Shown here: positions 11,598 to 22,870 of the stretch, piece by piece
Numbering within the stretch: position 1 is the first letter of the stretch
How the letters are laid out: each line of letters begins with the position of its first letter
DNA from: Piliocolobus tephrosceles
Taxonomy: Eukaryota > Chordata > Mammalia > Primates > Cercopithecidae
Direction: 5' to 3'
Assembly (NCBI RefSeq): GCF_002776525.5
Contig: NC_045436.1
Location: 49,459,313 to 49,523,312 of the forward strand
Length of the DNA: 64,000 bases
Notes under the pieces: model-generated
The model's input: only the letters and a program-made list of their open reading frames with translations
What the model was told of the DNA's origin: nothing
Databases searched by the model: none
Made by a program: the position numbers and the translations under genes

Positions 11598-11887
11598 GGC
11601 CGGACGTGGTGACTCACGCCTGTAATCCCAGCACTTTTGGAGACCGAGGCGGGTGTATCACTCGAGGTTGGGAGTTCGAAACCAGCCTTGCCAACATGGT
11701 GAAACCCTGTCTCTACTAAAAATACAAAAAAATTAGCTAGGCGTGGTGGCAGGCACCTGTAATCTCAGTTACTCAGGAAGGTAAGGCAGGAGAATTGCTT
11801 GAACCTGGGAGGCAGAGGTTGCGGTGAGCTGAGATCATGCCACTGCACTCCAGCCTGGGCAGCAGAGCAAGACTTCATCTCAAAAAG
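11598..11887 (+). mobile_element. AluS-type SINE with 15-bp target-site duplication
   Basis: Plus-strand Alu from 'ggccggacgtggtgactca' to 'gacttcatctcaaaaag'. The left arm has 'ccaacatggtgaaaccctg' and the right arm 'agaattgcttgaacctggg', which are S-type. Flanks 'agaatttccttggct' (11582-11596) and 'agaacttccttggct' (11888-11902) differ by one base. The poly(A) is short. It stands head-to-head with the reverse Alu at 11071-11354, 243 bp away. Confidence 0.94.
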
Positions 11888-12187
11888 AGAACTTCCTTGG
11901 CTCATATTGTTGGACAACTAAATACATTTTTAGCTTGCGTCTGGTAACTGTTTCCCAGTGGGGTTTGTAGATATTGCTTTGCCTGCCTCTACCCATGTAT
12001 AACCTCCATAATATGTTATTTGATTTGGTTGTATATTATTAACTGGAACTTCCTGGAATTAGACAAGCAGGGATACAAACTACAAGCAAATAATAGCAAT
12101 GCCTTCTTTGTTACCTTCCCTTCAAATCCTTAGCAAGACAAAAATTCAGTTACTGAATAGTCGAATACTGAAAATCACAGATATCTT

Positions 12188-12466
12188 CACAGAGCTAGTA
12201 AGCATCAGACTTGGTTTGAATCCAGGTACTCTGATTCCAGATCTCAGTGCTCTTAAGCTCTGTGCTATATGGCCTTGTGGAGCATCTAGCACAAAATAGA
12301 CATCCAGTGAGGCAATCAGATGTCATTTGGAAGTTGAGGTGCTCCTCAGGTTGGGCCTGCCCAGCCTTTCCTTCTGATCCTTGTTTTTCAGTATTCTGCC
12401 ACTCGAACCCAGTAAAACCTTTCTTTCTCATACCATACCTCTTCCCACTCCCTCTCTTTTTCAAGG
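12188..12466 (+). repeat. Local direct duplication, upstream copy
   Basis: This 279-bp segment is about 90% identical by eye to 13208-13486, at a constant offset of 1020 bp apart from small balancing indels. It starts abruptly inside a reverse MIR ('cacagagctagtaagcatca') and ends at 'tttttcaagg', beyond the MIR. Because it includes non-MIR sequence, the similarity is not just two copies of the same SINE. Sequence on both outer sides is unrelated. About 28 differences suggest the duplication is old. Confidence 0.88.
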
Positions 12467-12649
12467 TATATGTGAAAATTGGACATCAAAACTTCAATGG
12501 TTTATTAAGAGTTTGAATTTCTTAATCCACTCCATTTCTGTCTAAGTCAAATCACAACCAGGCTATCTCACATCAGATGTTCATTTATGAGGAATTAACT
12601 TCCAGGTTGAGTCAAAGTATCAGTTTGTATTTGGCCTGTCTCTTCCATA

Positions 12650-12836
12650 GGCTACTTTGTAAGCTATAAAGAATCCTAGACAAGAACACAGAAACCCTGG
12701 GTCCTCTTCTTGCCTCTATCTTGATTCTTGTCTGGCTTACCTCTTGGAATTCTTGTGAATGAGATAGAAGCCTTTTGTAAACCCTTGGGTGCTATACAAA
12801 GCTGTTGTTGTTGTTGTAGTTGTTATTATTATTATT
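12650..12836 (+). repeat. Probable diverged MIR-group SINE ending in (TTG)n/(TTA)n
   Basis: The end 'ggtgctatacaaagctgtt' followed by a trinucleotide TTG tract and a TTA tract (12803-12836) resembles the 3' end of MIR-type SINEs, where TTA repeats commonly grow. The upstream half is only loosely similar. An independent trinucleotide microsatellite is the alternative. Confidence 0.45.
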
Positions 12837-13049
12837 GGTCCACACTGTGAGAAAGGTGTATGTAATGATGACTCTGAGACCCACTGCAAGGTGGTAAGTC
12901 ATCAAAAAATAACTCATTTATGTTCAGGCCATTGTATTTCCAAATTCTTTTTGGGCGGGCACATTCTTTTATAGACCTCACAAAAATTTTAAAATAAGAA
13001 TTTCACACTGTAAAAAAGTCTCATAGCACTGCTTAATGCAAGCAGACGT

Positions 13050-13293
13050 TATTCCATTGTATGCCCAGTGCCATGCCAACATTTGAACATTTATTCAATC
13101 CTTACACGTGCATACTTAATCCTCCCGATAACCCTGTGTGGTGATTACTGTTATTATCCTCATTTTATATATGTGGAAACTGAAAGCGTAGGTGACTTAT
13201 CCAAGATCACAGAGCTAGTAAGCATCAGAGTTGGTTTGAATCCAGGTACTCTGATTCTAGAACCCAGTGCTCTTAACCACTGTGCTATAAGGC
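13050..13293 (-). repeat. MIR SINE, nearly full length
   Basis: Reverse MIR motifs in order: 'gaacatttattcaatcctta', 'taaccctgtgtggtgatta', 'tattatcctcattttatat', 'gtggaaactgaaagcgtag', 'gatcacagagctagtaagc', 'ttggtttgaatccaggtac', 'gtgctcttaaccactgtgc'. Its second half is the start of the duplicated block shared with 12188-12466. Since the MIR is complete only here, this copy is probably the source. Confidence 0.9.
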
Positions 13294-13486
13294 CTTGTGG
13301 AGCATTTAACACAAAATAGACATCCAGTGAGGCAAATCAAATGTCATTCAGGAGTGGAGGTGCTCCTCAGGCTGGGCCTGCCCAGCCTTTCCTTCTGATC
13401 TTTGTTTTTCAGTATTCTACCACTCAAACCCAGTAAAGCCATTCTTTCCCATACCATACCTCTTCTTGCTCTATCTTTTTTCAAGG
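13208..13486 (+). repeat. Local direct duplication, downstream (probably source) copy
   Basis: Partner of 12188-12466. It starts within the MIR at 13050-13293 and runs about 190 bp past it to 'tttttcaagg'. The downstream neighbour is an L2-like sequence that the upstream copy lacks. Exact ends at the same offset on both sides argue for one duplication event with two breakpoints and no obvious mobile-element hallmarks. Confidence 0.88.
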
Positions 13487-13740
13487 CTGAGCCCTTCTCT
13501 GCAAAGCCTTTCCTCACCACTCAGGTTTTGCATGAGCTTCTTCCTTTTATAGATACCTACATTTTGTATTTGGAACTTAATTACGGCCTCTATTCATGAT
13601 CATCTTTTCATGTGTTTATGTCATTGCCACAGGGCATCATTATAAACGGCATGGAAAAGCCCCTGCTGTTTGTTTCTAATAGCTCTTAGTGCAGTGCTGT
13701 TCATAGAATATGTTCAATAAGTGCTTCTAGGTCTATTGAT
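13487..13740 (+). repeat. L2-like LINE 3' end
   Basis: The pattern 'ccttctctgcaaagccttt' plus 'cctcaccac', a T-rich middle, and 'gtgcagtgctgttcataga' followed by 'tgttcaataagtgc' follows the order of L2 3' ends (processing block, then the 'gcacatagtaggtgctcaataa' type ending). Divergence is high. Confidence 0.5.
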
Positions 13741-14579
13741 TATGTGCAATCCATATAGGAAGAGGATGTTCAGCTAGAGCCTTATTATTCATGTATGCTT
13801 TTTGGAAATTCCAACACAAACTCATGCTCTGAACACGTATTCATGGTTAGAAGCTGGTGGCTTTTCCCAGGAAACACAGTTTCTCCCTTTCTACAAACTT
13901 CTGACCGGAAAGAAAAAAATCAGCCAGTGCACAAGAGCCAAAAATGATATTGAAGGATAAGCAGCCAGTTCCATTCTCTCACTTTTTTTTTTTTTTAACA
14001 AACAATGAGAGGTTTTTTCCAATGGTAGAACTGACGTAAATTCATTTTAAGGAACTTTGGAATTTATCAAAAAGTATAAAGGCAGAAGAATAAAAATTGA
14101 CCATATTCCTAGATGTCTAATAAGTTTTCTTCAGAATAAATCTTTAGAAGTGACATTGACAGGATGAAGAGGGTTCAAATATTAAGTCTTTGGTAACATA
14201 CTGCCAAATGCCCTTCAGAAAGTTTGTACCAATTTACCCATTTGTACCATCGATGTGGATGTGAGTCTAACACTTTCAGTATTATGTAATGTGTAATAAA
14301 AATTATTTTCAGATAACTTACAGTTTTAATAGTTGAAGTACAGTACTCAATGCTTAAACTTGATGAGGAACTCAATGGAAGTAAAATGATTTTAAATATC
14401 TGGTTTACTAAAACCAATTAATAATTTCATTTTCCTTGAAAGCAGAATACTTTCAAGTCTGAAGTTTTCATTCAGGTTAAAATCAGTCTACATTCAATGC
14501 TAGAGGTTCAACAAATTCTAAGACAGGTCATCCACTACAAAGATAGGCCGGAGCAGCCACTTTCAATTTTGCCTGAATT
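13741..14579. other. No gene; possible very old LINE-derived sequence at 14070-14260
   Basis: The segment with 'catactgccaaatgccctt' and 'agtttgtaccaatttaccc' resembles a motif common in very old LINE-derived repeats. I cannot name the family. The rest, including a T(14) run near 13983, looks unique. Confidence 0.35.
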
Positions 14580-14705
14580 TTATCACTAACCGTGATAAAA
14601 GGGCACTTAACCTCTTTTAGCTTCCCTTGCCTTGTCTTTGAAAATGAGTGGGTTGAACTAAATTATATCTACGACCATTTCCAATTTTGCAATTCTAGAA
14701 CCATC
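14580..14705 (+). repeat. MIR-group SINE fragment
   Basis: 'gggcacttaacctctttta', 'tgaaaatgagtgggttgaac' and 'ccaattttgcaattctaga' follow the order of the MIR3-like core and 3' end (cttaacctct, gtaaaatgag, ttccaactct). Confidence 0.5.
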
Positions 14706-17700
14706 AATCTAAATCTACATGGATACAACCAGAGCTGTAGGAATACTGTTTAGTGGGTGGGAAAATGAAATGTGCACAGACAGGTAAATTTGAGGCAAAG
14801 TAGAGTTCAGATCCAAGTTTCATATTTTCTTTGGAAAAATTTTTATTTATTTAGTGACTGCTATTTATTAAGACCGTTGGCTAGTCAGCCAAGGCAGACA
14901 GAGACTGCAAGTTAGTTCCAGTTGCTGAAAAAGTTGCTTCCAGTAAGAGTTGGGGCTGAGGGAGAAGGCAAGGCTGGAAATAGAAACGTAGGAGAATTTG
15001 AGCATAGCTCAGAGTACAGAGAGATCACTCTCAGCTGGGAGAGAAGGAAAGAAAGAAGAAATTTTTCAGATGCACCTTGGCAGGCAGAAATAGTAGAAGG
15101 AAGTTTTTGATGAAGGTAATCTTGTCATTCCCAAAATATCATGATGACTAACCCCATGAAAGTTTAAAATGTATGGATAAAAGTTTCCATGCCACTACAG
15201 GGTTATTAAAAAATTTAACTTAAATCCCACTTCAACAAATGTCAGTCATTGAAGATCTTTGTATAACCAATATTGCAAAACCTTTGCTGATGGATTACTT
15301 ATTTGAATCAAAATTTAATATAGCAAAATTTCAGTGAAGATGTGACGGGCTCATAGGGTTTGTTGTCTATCCTCTAATAACTTTGTAGTCTCCTCACATC
15401 CAGTCACAAACTTCCTCTGAGTTGGAAGCCATATGAAACTTTTTGTTCTCCACAGCAGTCTATGGGAAAAAATTACTTAGTCCATTTTTAAATATTTATT
15501 CTTTCTATAATAATATTATACACACAAAATCTCAGCTTTGACCCTCAGAGGAGAGCCGAAGGTCCAATGTTCTGATGATTTCATATGGACATACACTGGC
15601 TGTTATTTGAAGAATAAATATTTAAATCATAGAATGAGTAAGCATTGGAAGAATAATGATGGCGTTTTCTTTGTTGTTAATCTATTTGTGCCTGAATTTG
15701 CTTTAAATGCCCCTTTAAATTTTTTTCTAATATAGTGGGACTAAGGAGAGTAGTCCTAACTAGTGGCAATATCGGAGGACAGGGGTGTGACTGTGGTAAT
15801 TCAGTGCAGGAGCACAGCATCAGTACAATCTGCAGCTGTTTGCTGGCGGGTTTTCATCTCTGCTGTCGCTGCCTATCACAAGATAACTGGAGCCCAGGTT
15901 TTTCAGATGGTATTATATGCTGATGCTGTGTTACCAACCTCTGTAATTTCTGAGTTTCTCATTATCAAAGGTGGGAGCCTCATCTCTGCTTAACACAGCA
16001 GTGCCTGGAGAGGTAATAATGATGATGATTTTTACCATCCCTGGGGTTTAAAATGTCTCCTCTGTTATGAGGCTTGCCCAGTGGTGGGGGGTAGCCTCAG
16101 AACTCCCTATCCCTGGAGCACTTAGTTGGCAGCATTTGGAAATGTGTGCTTATATCTCCGCAGGCTGGGAGACTGGGATAGAGAGCCAAAAAGGGAGGGA
16201 GGAGGTGAAATGCCTAGGGAGTTGAAGGGAAAGAAGTGAGATGAGGTAAAGGAATCTCGAGTTGTCAGGAAATACAGAAGCAAAACCAGGTAGAAAAGAA
16301 AAACAAAGACATGAGACAAAAAGGAAAAGGTGGGAGGAGGTGGATGGAGGTGAGGATGACGTGCCTTGAGATAGCTGTTTGGAGCCTGGCCCTTGTTTTC
16401 CTCTATCCAGTAAATAAAACTGAATTTTGTCTTCCTGTGGCATTGATCTTCACCCTGGGCAGGTAAGACTTTCCCCTGGTAAATGTTGAACAATTTAGGG
16501 CAGGCCCCCTGCCAAAGCTAGTGTGTGTTGTCCAGTGCCTTATGTGGTAGTTTATCAATAGGTGGTTGTAATTTTAAAATAATCTAATCCCCTGTCTCCA
16601 AGGAAGCTGCCATTAAGTCATGGCACTGATGTGTGGTCGGTGGGGCGTTTAAAGATGAAGAATGAAGTTAATCCTGAAAATGGGAGGGGAGGAGTGAAAT
16701 GAACCATGGACCACATCATCACCAGAACTGAAGGAGTTGAAATTAATTAGAAGGGAAATAAGACACAGAGAAACCAGGATGGGCAAAGAGAAATGTGTGA
16801 TTGGGGAAAAACAAGATCCTTACCTTATCCTTTTCGTTTCTTCCTACTCACAGAATGTTAAATGCACTCCCAAATGAAAATAGTGTGGATGTGTGAGTGG
16901 CTGTCACTCAGACAGAGGAGGGAATAAAACCAACTTATTTCATCTGCATCATCTTATTTTGTCAGACCAAGCAGAATCCTCCTGCAACTACCCACAGTAT
17001 CTTTGGTTAAAATATGGGTATGTGGCCAAAAGCTTTGGATAGATTTATTTTGTATGATTTTTAAAAAACAAAATAAGTTAGCATCTTTGCTTATGGTGGT
17101 TTTGAAAGAAAAATATACATATTTCGTAAGCTGATATTAAAAGTGGCATTTGTGTAATAATTATGGGTGACTTGTTTCAGTCTTTTTAGAAGACACATAA
17201 CATTGAAATGATAGATGTAATATTTACAAATAGTATTATGCTTACTAATATGGTAATAAGCCCTCTTTTTCTATAGTTTATCCCTAATGAAATATTTTCT
17301 CAAAATTTTCCCTATTTTAAAAAATTTATTTTTGTGCTACAATACAAGGTGAAAATTAGTCGGTAAGTAATCCGGCAATAACAGTTAACAGTCACAAATT
17401 CAGTTACCACACAAATAAGAAAGGAATACAAAAAGAAGGAGTGGATGTACTTAAATCCAAATGTGAGCATGAATATCACCCAGAAAGAGAGAGAATTCAG
17501 CATTTCTCTTAGTTTGTGGTCTTTGAGGCATAACTGATAAGTGGGAAAACAGTTTTCTAATCACAGTGGCAGTGTTCAAGGGAGGAACCATTGCTGGAAG
17601 TGGCCAAGGGTACTATTTTGAGGTGGGAAGCTCACCAAAAAGGATCATTTCCCGTTTCTCTAGTTGAATTGGTGTTGCTGCTACCCTGTGCTGAGCAGGG

Positions 17701-18385
17701 TTTGGTTTTACTGATGACTGAGAAGATGGTACCTGTCCCCTTGGCTGAGAGCAGGTATACCTGGGCAGTCTCTGACCATTTAGCTGGGTCCTGTGTTCTG
17801 CAGCACTTCTCACCTTGCAAAATTGGGGCAGGTGCTTTGCTTAGGGTCAGCGGTTTCACCTCAAAGACTGGACATCATTGGAAAAACCAGACGCAGTCTG
17901 AAAGTGACAATGACAACTGTGCAACAATAGAAGGAAAAAAAGGAGAAAGCTGAAAGTAAATGAAGTCTGTCTATAGGACTCTCACAGGAGAGCATGAATC
18001 ATCAAAGAGGTTCCAGAGTTACAACCAAGAAGTATTTATGGCGATCAGTGGTGCAAAGGGTAATAATACAAACATAATAAAGAAGAGAAAGGAAGGCATA
18101 CCAGAGATAAAGGAGGCCTAGCATTAAATGAATAGGGAGATAAGCTTAATGATTATGCTCAAATGACTGGGCTATTGATGGCAAAATGGCTGAGCTTTGG
18201 AACTGCTTTTTAAAACTGGCCTTTAAGAAGATAAATAAGGATAATTAAACAGTAATGAAGACCCGTTTCATTAAAAAAAGAAGAAAACAAGTAAATAGGC
18301 AAGGTCTTAGATGATGTGTTATCCAGTGTTAATGGAAGTAATAATGAATTCGTCAAAATATGGTAGCTCTCCTTTGGAATCATGA
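14706..18385. other. Long stretch without recognisable gene or repeat
   Basis: No supportable gene. 16120-16500 is purine-rich on the plus strand. 17290-17500 is AT-rich. I could not assign any transposon family by eye. Very old, short repeats may be missed. Confidence 0.4.
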
Positions 18386-18460
18386 AGAATAATGAGAAAG
18401 AGAGAGAAGGAGAGAGATGGGGAGAAAGAGACAGAGAGAGAGACACACAGACAGACACTG
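18386..18460 (+). repeat. GA-rich low-complexity tract
   Basis: Plus-strand purine tract of mixed GA, GAGG and GACA units ('gagaaagagagagaaggaga', then 'gacagagagagagacacac' and 'agacagacac'). It is an imperfect simple repeat rather than a single clean motif. Confidence 0.85.
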
Positions 18461-19109
18461 GAGTAAAGACTGCGTATCCAGTTCTCACTTGTTCAGAGTA
18501 TCGTTGGCAGAGATATCTCAGATTCATTCTCTTGTCTTATTTTAGCCAGTTTTTTTTTTTTTTTCAGAATTCTTACCCCAGGAACCTCTTTATCAGAGCT
18601 ACCAGTTATAAGCCACACATGCTTTCTCTCTTCTTCCTGCTTCATCTATGCTCCAGTGTTGCTAATGTATAGTAAAAATAAAATGAAAAATAGTTTAGGA
18701 GAGACAATGTCCTGTACACTTCGCAGAACAAGAGCCCCTGAATAATTAATTTCCAAATAGAATTAGTCTTAAACCTATTCCAAACATAATACTTGCCCAT
18801 AATAACTATTCCATAAACATTTGTTGGATAAATAAGTGAATTAGGAAAACTACATTGCTAACAAATACTAGAACATTTGAGAGGGTAAATATATGAACAT
18901 CTATGAGGTATTAGAGCCAGGAGCTACAAACAGCATAAATCTATAAAGCTTTTTCATGTTAGACCAACTTAATCGATTTTTTGTTTTGAAAATTGGAAAA
19001 CAGTGGACAAAAAGAATACGCTAGATATATTATTATATCTAAATACATCCAGACGTTAATGGAAGAATTGATAGCAGGTCTCATGAAATCTAGTTCAGAA
19101 AATGAATTC
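18461..19109. other. No gene or named repeat seen
   Basis: AT-rich DNA with a T(18) run near 18549. No family signature or credible coding frame. Confidence 0.45.
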
Positions 19110-19330
19110 AAATTGACTTGAATGTGTCAAATTGATTGAAAACTGCCTGAAGGACTGAAAGTGTAATGATAAATGACAATGTATTGAATCTGGACGAGGG
19201 TGGGGAGCTATGTTCAGCATGGTCTTATTTAACATCTTCATTAATTATCTGGGAAAGGATATAAACAACACATTCATTAAATTTGTAGACGTGAACGAGA
19301 GAGGTGTTTGTAAGCACTGGGTAGGGCAGA
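19110..19330 (+). repeat. Probable CR1/L3-type LINE reverse transcriptase relic
   Basis: Frame starting at 19222 reads V-L-F-N-I-F-I-N-Y-L-G-K-D-I and then F-I-K-F-V-D-V. This lines up with the CR1/L3 reverse transcriptase block in which 'LFNIFINDL' is followed about a dozen residues later by 'KFADD'. The catalytic Asp-Asp pair reads Asp-Val here, and the frame is broken on both sides. The element is long dead. The match rests on about 25 residues recognised by eye, so a profile search is needed to fix the family. Confidence 0.6.
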
Positions 19331-20315
19331 GGACAATATGAAGGGAACTAACCTGCTCAAGAACAGAATGATGTTAATAATTTGATGAAAATCCACTCAT
19401 GGCCTGGCAGTGTTCTTCTCCCAGGCACTATAGGCGATTAAAAGACGAGTTAAAGCATCTCGGCAGACAGAGTGCAAACAACTAAGTATACCACGGGGGA
19501 AGGTGAAGGAAATGCTGCATTAGAGGTGCAAGCAAACTGCAATGGAAGCAAAGAAGTGATGAAATTCTAAAGAGAACAGTCAGGACTGCAAATTCACATT
19601 GTTATACCGTGAGTAAAACAACTGGAGCAAGAAACATCCCAGAGATGTAACTAGGGTTAGATAAAGGATAATGCCATGGGCTACCAAGAAGCAACAAGAC
19701 AGGGGTATTTTTCTTCAAGCACGCCATGTGAGTCACAGATAATGGAGTTGGGACATTGGGCTCAGCCAGTGCAAACTCACTGCTCAACAGAACCTGTCTT
19801 TTTTTTTTTTTTCCTGCTATTTTTCTTTCTTGTGCTAAGGTAAACTACTAGGTACTGTTTTTAATTTAGTTTTTAATTATGATCTAAGGATCCGTACTAT
19901 GGAAACACATAATTATATAAGAAAGTGTTGCACATATAAAGCATTATTTATTTTATAATATTAAACAAATGGCAACGATCTAATGTTCAATAGTAGAGGA
20001 AAATTTACAAAACTTTACTGTCTGTACTTGACAGGATATTCTCCAGCCACTAATCGGTGTTTATGCAGAATTAGAACAGGAAAAACATGCCCATATTTTA
20101 ATGTTAGATGAGAAAACTGGGATGCAAAATTTAACATAGAGTGTAATCAAAAGCAAAAAGCTAGTGCATTTTTAGCAACAAAATATATCGGTGGCTGTCT
20201 TTGTGTAGGGTAAAAGAGGAGGCTAGAAAACAGCATTTGTTAAGTCCAACCAACTAATTTTTTCAATGTTTGTTTCTGTCATAAAGGTTTTTATTTGCAT
20301 TTTAATATATGTTTT
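19331..20315. other. No gene; possible old LINE-like sequence at 19960-20160
   Basis: The part with 'ctaatgttcaatagtagagg' and 'gttagatgagaaaactggg' faintly follows the 3'-end pattern of old LINE repeats ('aatgtccaacaatagggga ... gttaagtgaaaaaa'). The rest, including a T(13) run near 19800, is unassigned. Confidence 0.35.
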
Positions 20316-20604
20316 GGCCAGATGTGGTGGCTCAGGCCTGTAATCCCAGCACTTTGGGAGGCTGAGGTGGGTGGATCACTTGAGGTCAGGAGTTTGAGAC
20401 CAGCTTGGCCAACATGGCGAAATCCCGTCTGTACTAAAATACAAAAATTAGCCAGGTGTGGTGGTCCATGCCTGTAATCCCAGCTTCTTGGGAGGCTGAG
20501 GCATGAGAATCACTTGAATCTGGAAGGCGAAGGTTGCAATGAGCCAAGATCATGCCACTGCACTCCAGCCTGGGCCACAGAGTGAGACTCCGTCTCAAAA
20601 AAAT
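20316..20604 (+). mobile_element. AluS-type SINE with extended microsatellite tail
   Basis: Plus-strand Alu from 'ggccagatgtggtggctca' to 'actccgtctcaaaaaaa'. S-type: 'tcacttgaggtcaggagtt', 'ggccaacatggcgaaatcc'. An 11-bp direct repeat (atatatgtttt) lies at 20305-20315 and 20673-20683, which would put the whole A-rich and AC-rich stretch 20598-20672 inside the insertion as its evolved tail. The repeat is AT-rich, so this limit is less certain than the Alu itself. Confidence 0.9.
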
Positions 20605-20648
20605 AGATAAGTAAATAAAATAAAAATTTAAAGTATATATGTGTTTAT

Positions 20649-20672
20649 ACACACACACACACACACACACAT
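20649..20672 (+). repeat. (AC)n microsatellite in Alu tail
   Basis: About 12 uninterrupted AC units followed by a short AT run. It sits between the Alu A-rich tail and the presumed right target-site duplication, so it probably arose by slippage in the Alu tail. Confidence 0.9.
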
Positions 20673-20683
20673 ATATATGTTTT

Positions 20684-21349
20684 GATGAGTCTCTAATAAA
20701 GGCACTTAGGGAGAGTATAATAATTTAGTTATGTGGTTATTTTCTTGGAAAAAAATCGAGATTCCTAATCATTGAGGGATATTAGTTGTCTTGAAGATCG
20801 ATATATATTAAGCACACCTGGAATAACAAACAAATTTTGCTGTTAGTTTTATTAAGGTATAACCCAATGAGTAAAAGACAAGGATGTGCATTATGATATT
20901 ATAGCCACAGTGATCAGGGAGGAGCTGCCCATGCACACAAACCCTCACATTCATGCACACAGGCACACCTCAGTAATGAAACCATGTACCCCTAAGGACT
21001 GAGAGCCAATCTGTGGGAGAGGTTTTTAAATGCCAAAACACATGAGGTGGGCAGAGATCCGAGACTCATTTTATTCAGTATTTTTCAATCGGGGTTGAGA
21101 GCGTTGGGTAGAAGGACACTTCTAGATGAAGTTGAAAGCAGCAACAGTATATCTAGAGCTGATAGCTAGTGTTGTAAAATCTCCCTGAAACAATGTTGGC
21201 ACCATGGCTGTGTTTCTCTTTTCTTCCTATCTGTCTCTGGTCCAGGTTGCCCTGTGCTCTTCCCTTTAATTCTTATTCTTTTTCCTGGCCTCAGTCTTAG
21301 GAGAAGTGAACTATGTACCCAGGTGTGTATTTGGCATTTCTCTAGCAGT
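20684..21349. other. No gene or named repeat seen
   Basis: Ordinary AT-rich sequence. 20930-20970 has a short 'cacacaaaccctcacattca' CA-rich patch. No transposon signature recognised. Confidence 0.45.
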
Positions 21350-21960
21350 TTTTAAAATAATTTTATCTATCATAATTATTTTCATCAGGAGAGAAACCTT
21401 TCCATATTCTTTATCAAGACACTCTATCATGAAAATTGTCAAATATATGCAAAAACAAAGAGAATGACCCCTCATATACCATTACTCAGATACAGTGAGT
21501 ACCAAGATTTTGCCATACTCACTTCATTTATCATCTCCCTCTTTTTTGTCAAAGTAAAAATCTCAGGCATGTCATTTCACCCTTATTTACTTTAGGTTAT
21601 TTCTCAGAAAAATGGAGAGTTCTCATATAACGATAATGCTATTATCAAGCTTAACAATATTAGTATCATCTCATACCTAACCCATAATCAAATTAACTCA
21701 TTTGACCCAAAACAGCCTTTTCCAAGTAGGTTTGTGTCAATCAGGATCCTGACAAAGTCCACACATCACAGTGGTTGTTATATCTCTTGAGTCTTTTTAA
21801 TCTGTCTCTGCTTCCTCACGCTCCCCCATTAACACATTAGGGAACATGTTTTGAATAATTTGGGAAAATAGTCATGGAGTACTCTTAGGAAAGAGTAACT
21901 GGGCTGAGGATGGTTAATTTAGCCCATCCTAACTTCTGTGAGATTTTTCCAGAATATTTT
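21350..21960. repeat. L1M-type 3' UTR-like fragment
   Basis: Contains 'attgtcaaatatatgcaaaa', 'ttttgccatactcacttc', 'ctcaggcatgtcatttcac', 'caatcaggatcctgacaaag' and 'ccacacatcacagtggttgt' with 'tatctcttgagtc', in an order I recognise from ancient L1M 3' UTR-like repeats. I am not sure which strand is sense or which subfamily this is. Confidence 0.6.
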
Positions 21961-22251
21961 GGATGGTTCTTTCACTTTTGTTATTAAGCATTTGGGAAGA
22001 AGATTCTGTAGCCTACTCAGGTGAGGCAATCTCATGGCATTGAACAGAGAAGACATGTTTTCACGTCTCTAACCAGTGTTTTTCGTGGTGTAAGTCAGGC
22101 CTTTCACCCTTGATCTAAGTGGAACCAAGAGGTTAGATATTCCCTTTTCTTTAGTTATATCATGGGCTTCGTTAACTCCAAATGGTATCTCCCTCAGCTA
22201 TTTATATATATTTTTTGGTGGTGGTTCTATTGTTTTACAAATTTAAGCAAG

Positions 22252-22870
22252 AGGTTGAATAGCATAGTGATTAAGAGCAAAGATTGCTGGAATCAAATCT
22301 TGACTCCGGGCCAGGCTCGGTGGCTTATGCCCGTAATCCGAACACACACCTGTAACCCCATCTCACGCCTGTAATCCAGCACTTTGGGGAGTCGAGGTGG
22401 AAAGATTGCCAGAAGCCAGGTGTTCAAGACCAGTCTGGGCAACAAAGTGAGGCCTTCATCTCTGTTAAAAATTTAAAAATTAGCCAGGCACAGTAACGTG
22501 CACCTATAGTCCCAGCTACTCCAGAGGCTGAGAAGGGGAGATGTTTGAGCCTAGGAGTTTGAGGCTGCAGTGAGCCGTGGTAGCACCACTGCACTCCAGC
22601 CTGGGTGACAGAGCAAGACCCTGTCTCTTAAAGAAAAAATTTAAATAAAAAGTCAATAAATCAATCTTGACTCTGTTACTTACTACTGGTGTGTGACCTT
22701 GGCAAGTTACTTATTCTGTCTGTGCCTCAGTTTGCACATCTTGAAAATTGGATAATAATAGTATCTAACCTATAAGGTTAAGATTAATACACACACATAT
22801 ACATTACTTAGAATAATGTCTGTCACATACTAGGCATGTAGATGAGTGTTAGCTATTGCTGTTATATCAT
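22252..22870 (+). repeat. MIR SINE split by an AluJ
   Basis: The 5' part ('atagcatagtgattaagagc', 22252-22306) and the 3' part (22663-22870: 'gtgtgtgaccttggcaagt', 'ctgtgcctcagtttgcaca', 'ggataataatagtatctaa', 'tactaggcatgtagatgag') form one MIR when the Alu at 22308-22662 and one duplication copy are removed. The junction repeats 'aatcttgactc' at 22296-22306 and 22663-22673. The repeat gives the order of events: MIR first, Alu later. Confidence 0.9.
22308..22662 (+). mobile_element. AluJ-type SINE inserted in a MIR, with internal 5' duplication
   Basis: Plus-strand Alu with J-type features: 'ttcaagaccagtctgggca', 'gtttgaggctgcagtgagc' and 'gagcctaggagtttgaggc'. Near its 5' end the 'cctgtaatcc' segment appears three times in slightly different form between about 22328 and 22380, adding about 38 bp. 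An 11-bp target-site duplication (aatcttgactc) flanks it. The tail is A-rich and degenerate. Confidence 0.9.

Noticed and set aside
16120..16500. Open frame of about 123 codons on the minus strand, proline/serine/phenylalanine-rich
   Set aside because: It follows from the purine-rich composition of the plus strand. No known domain, no start context, and no splice structure.
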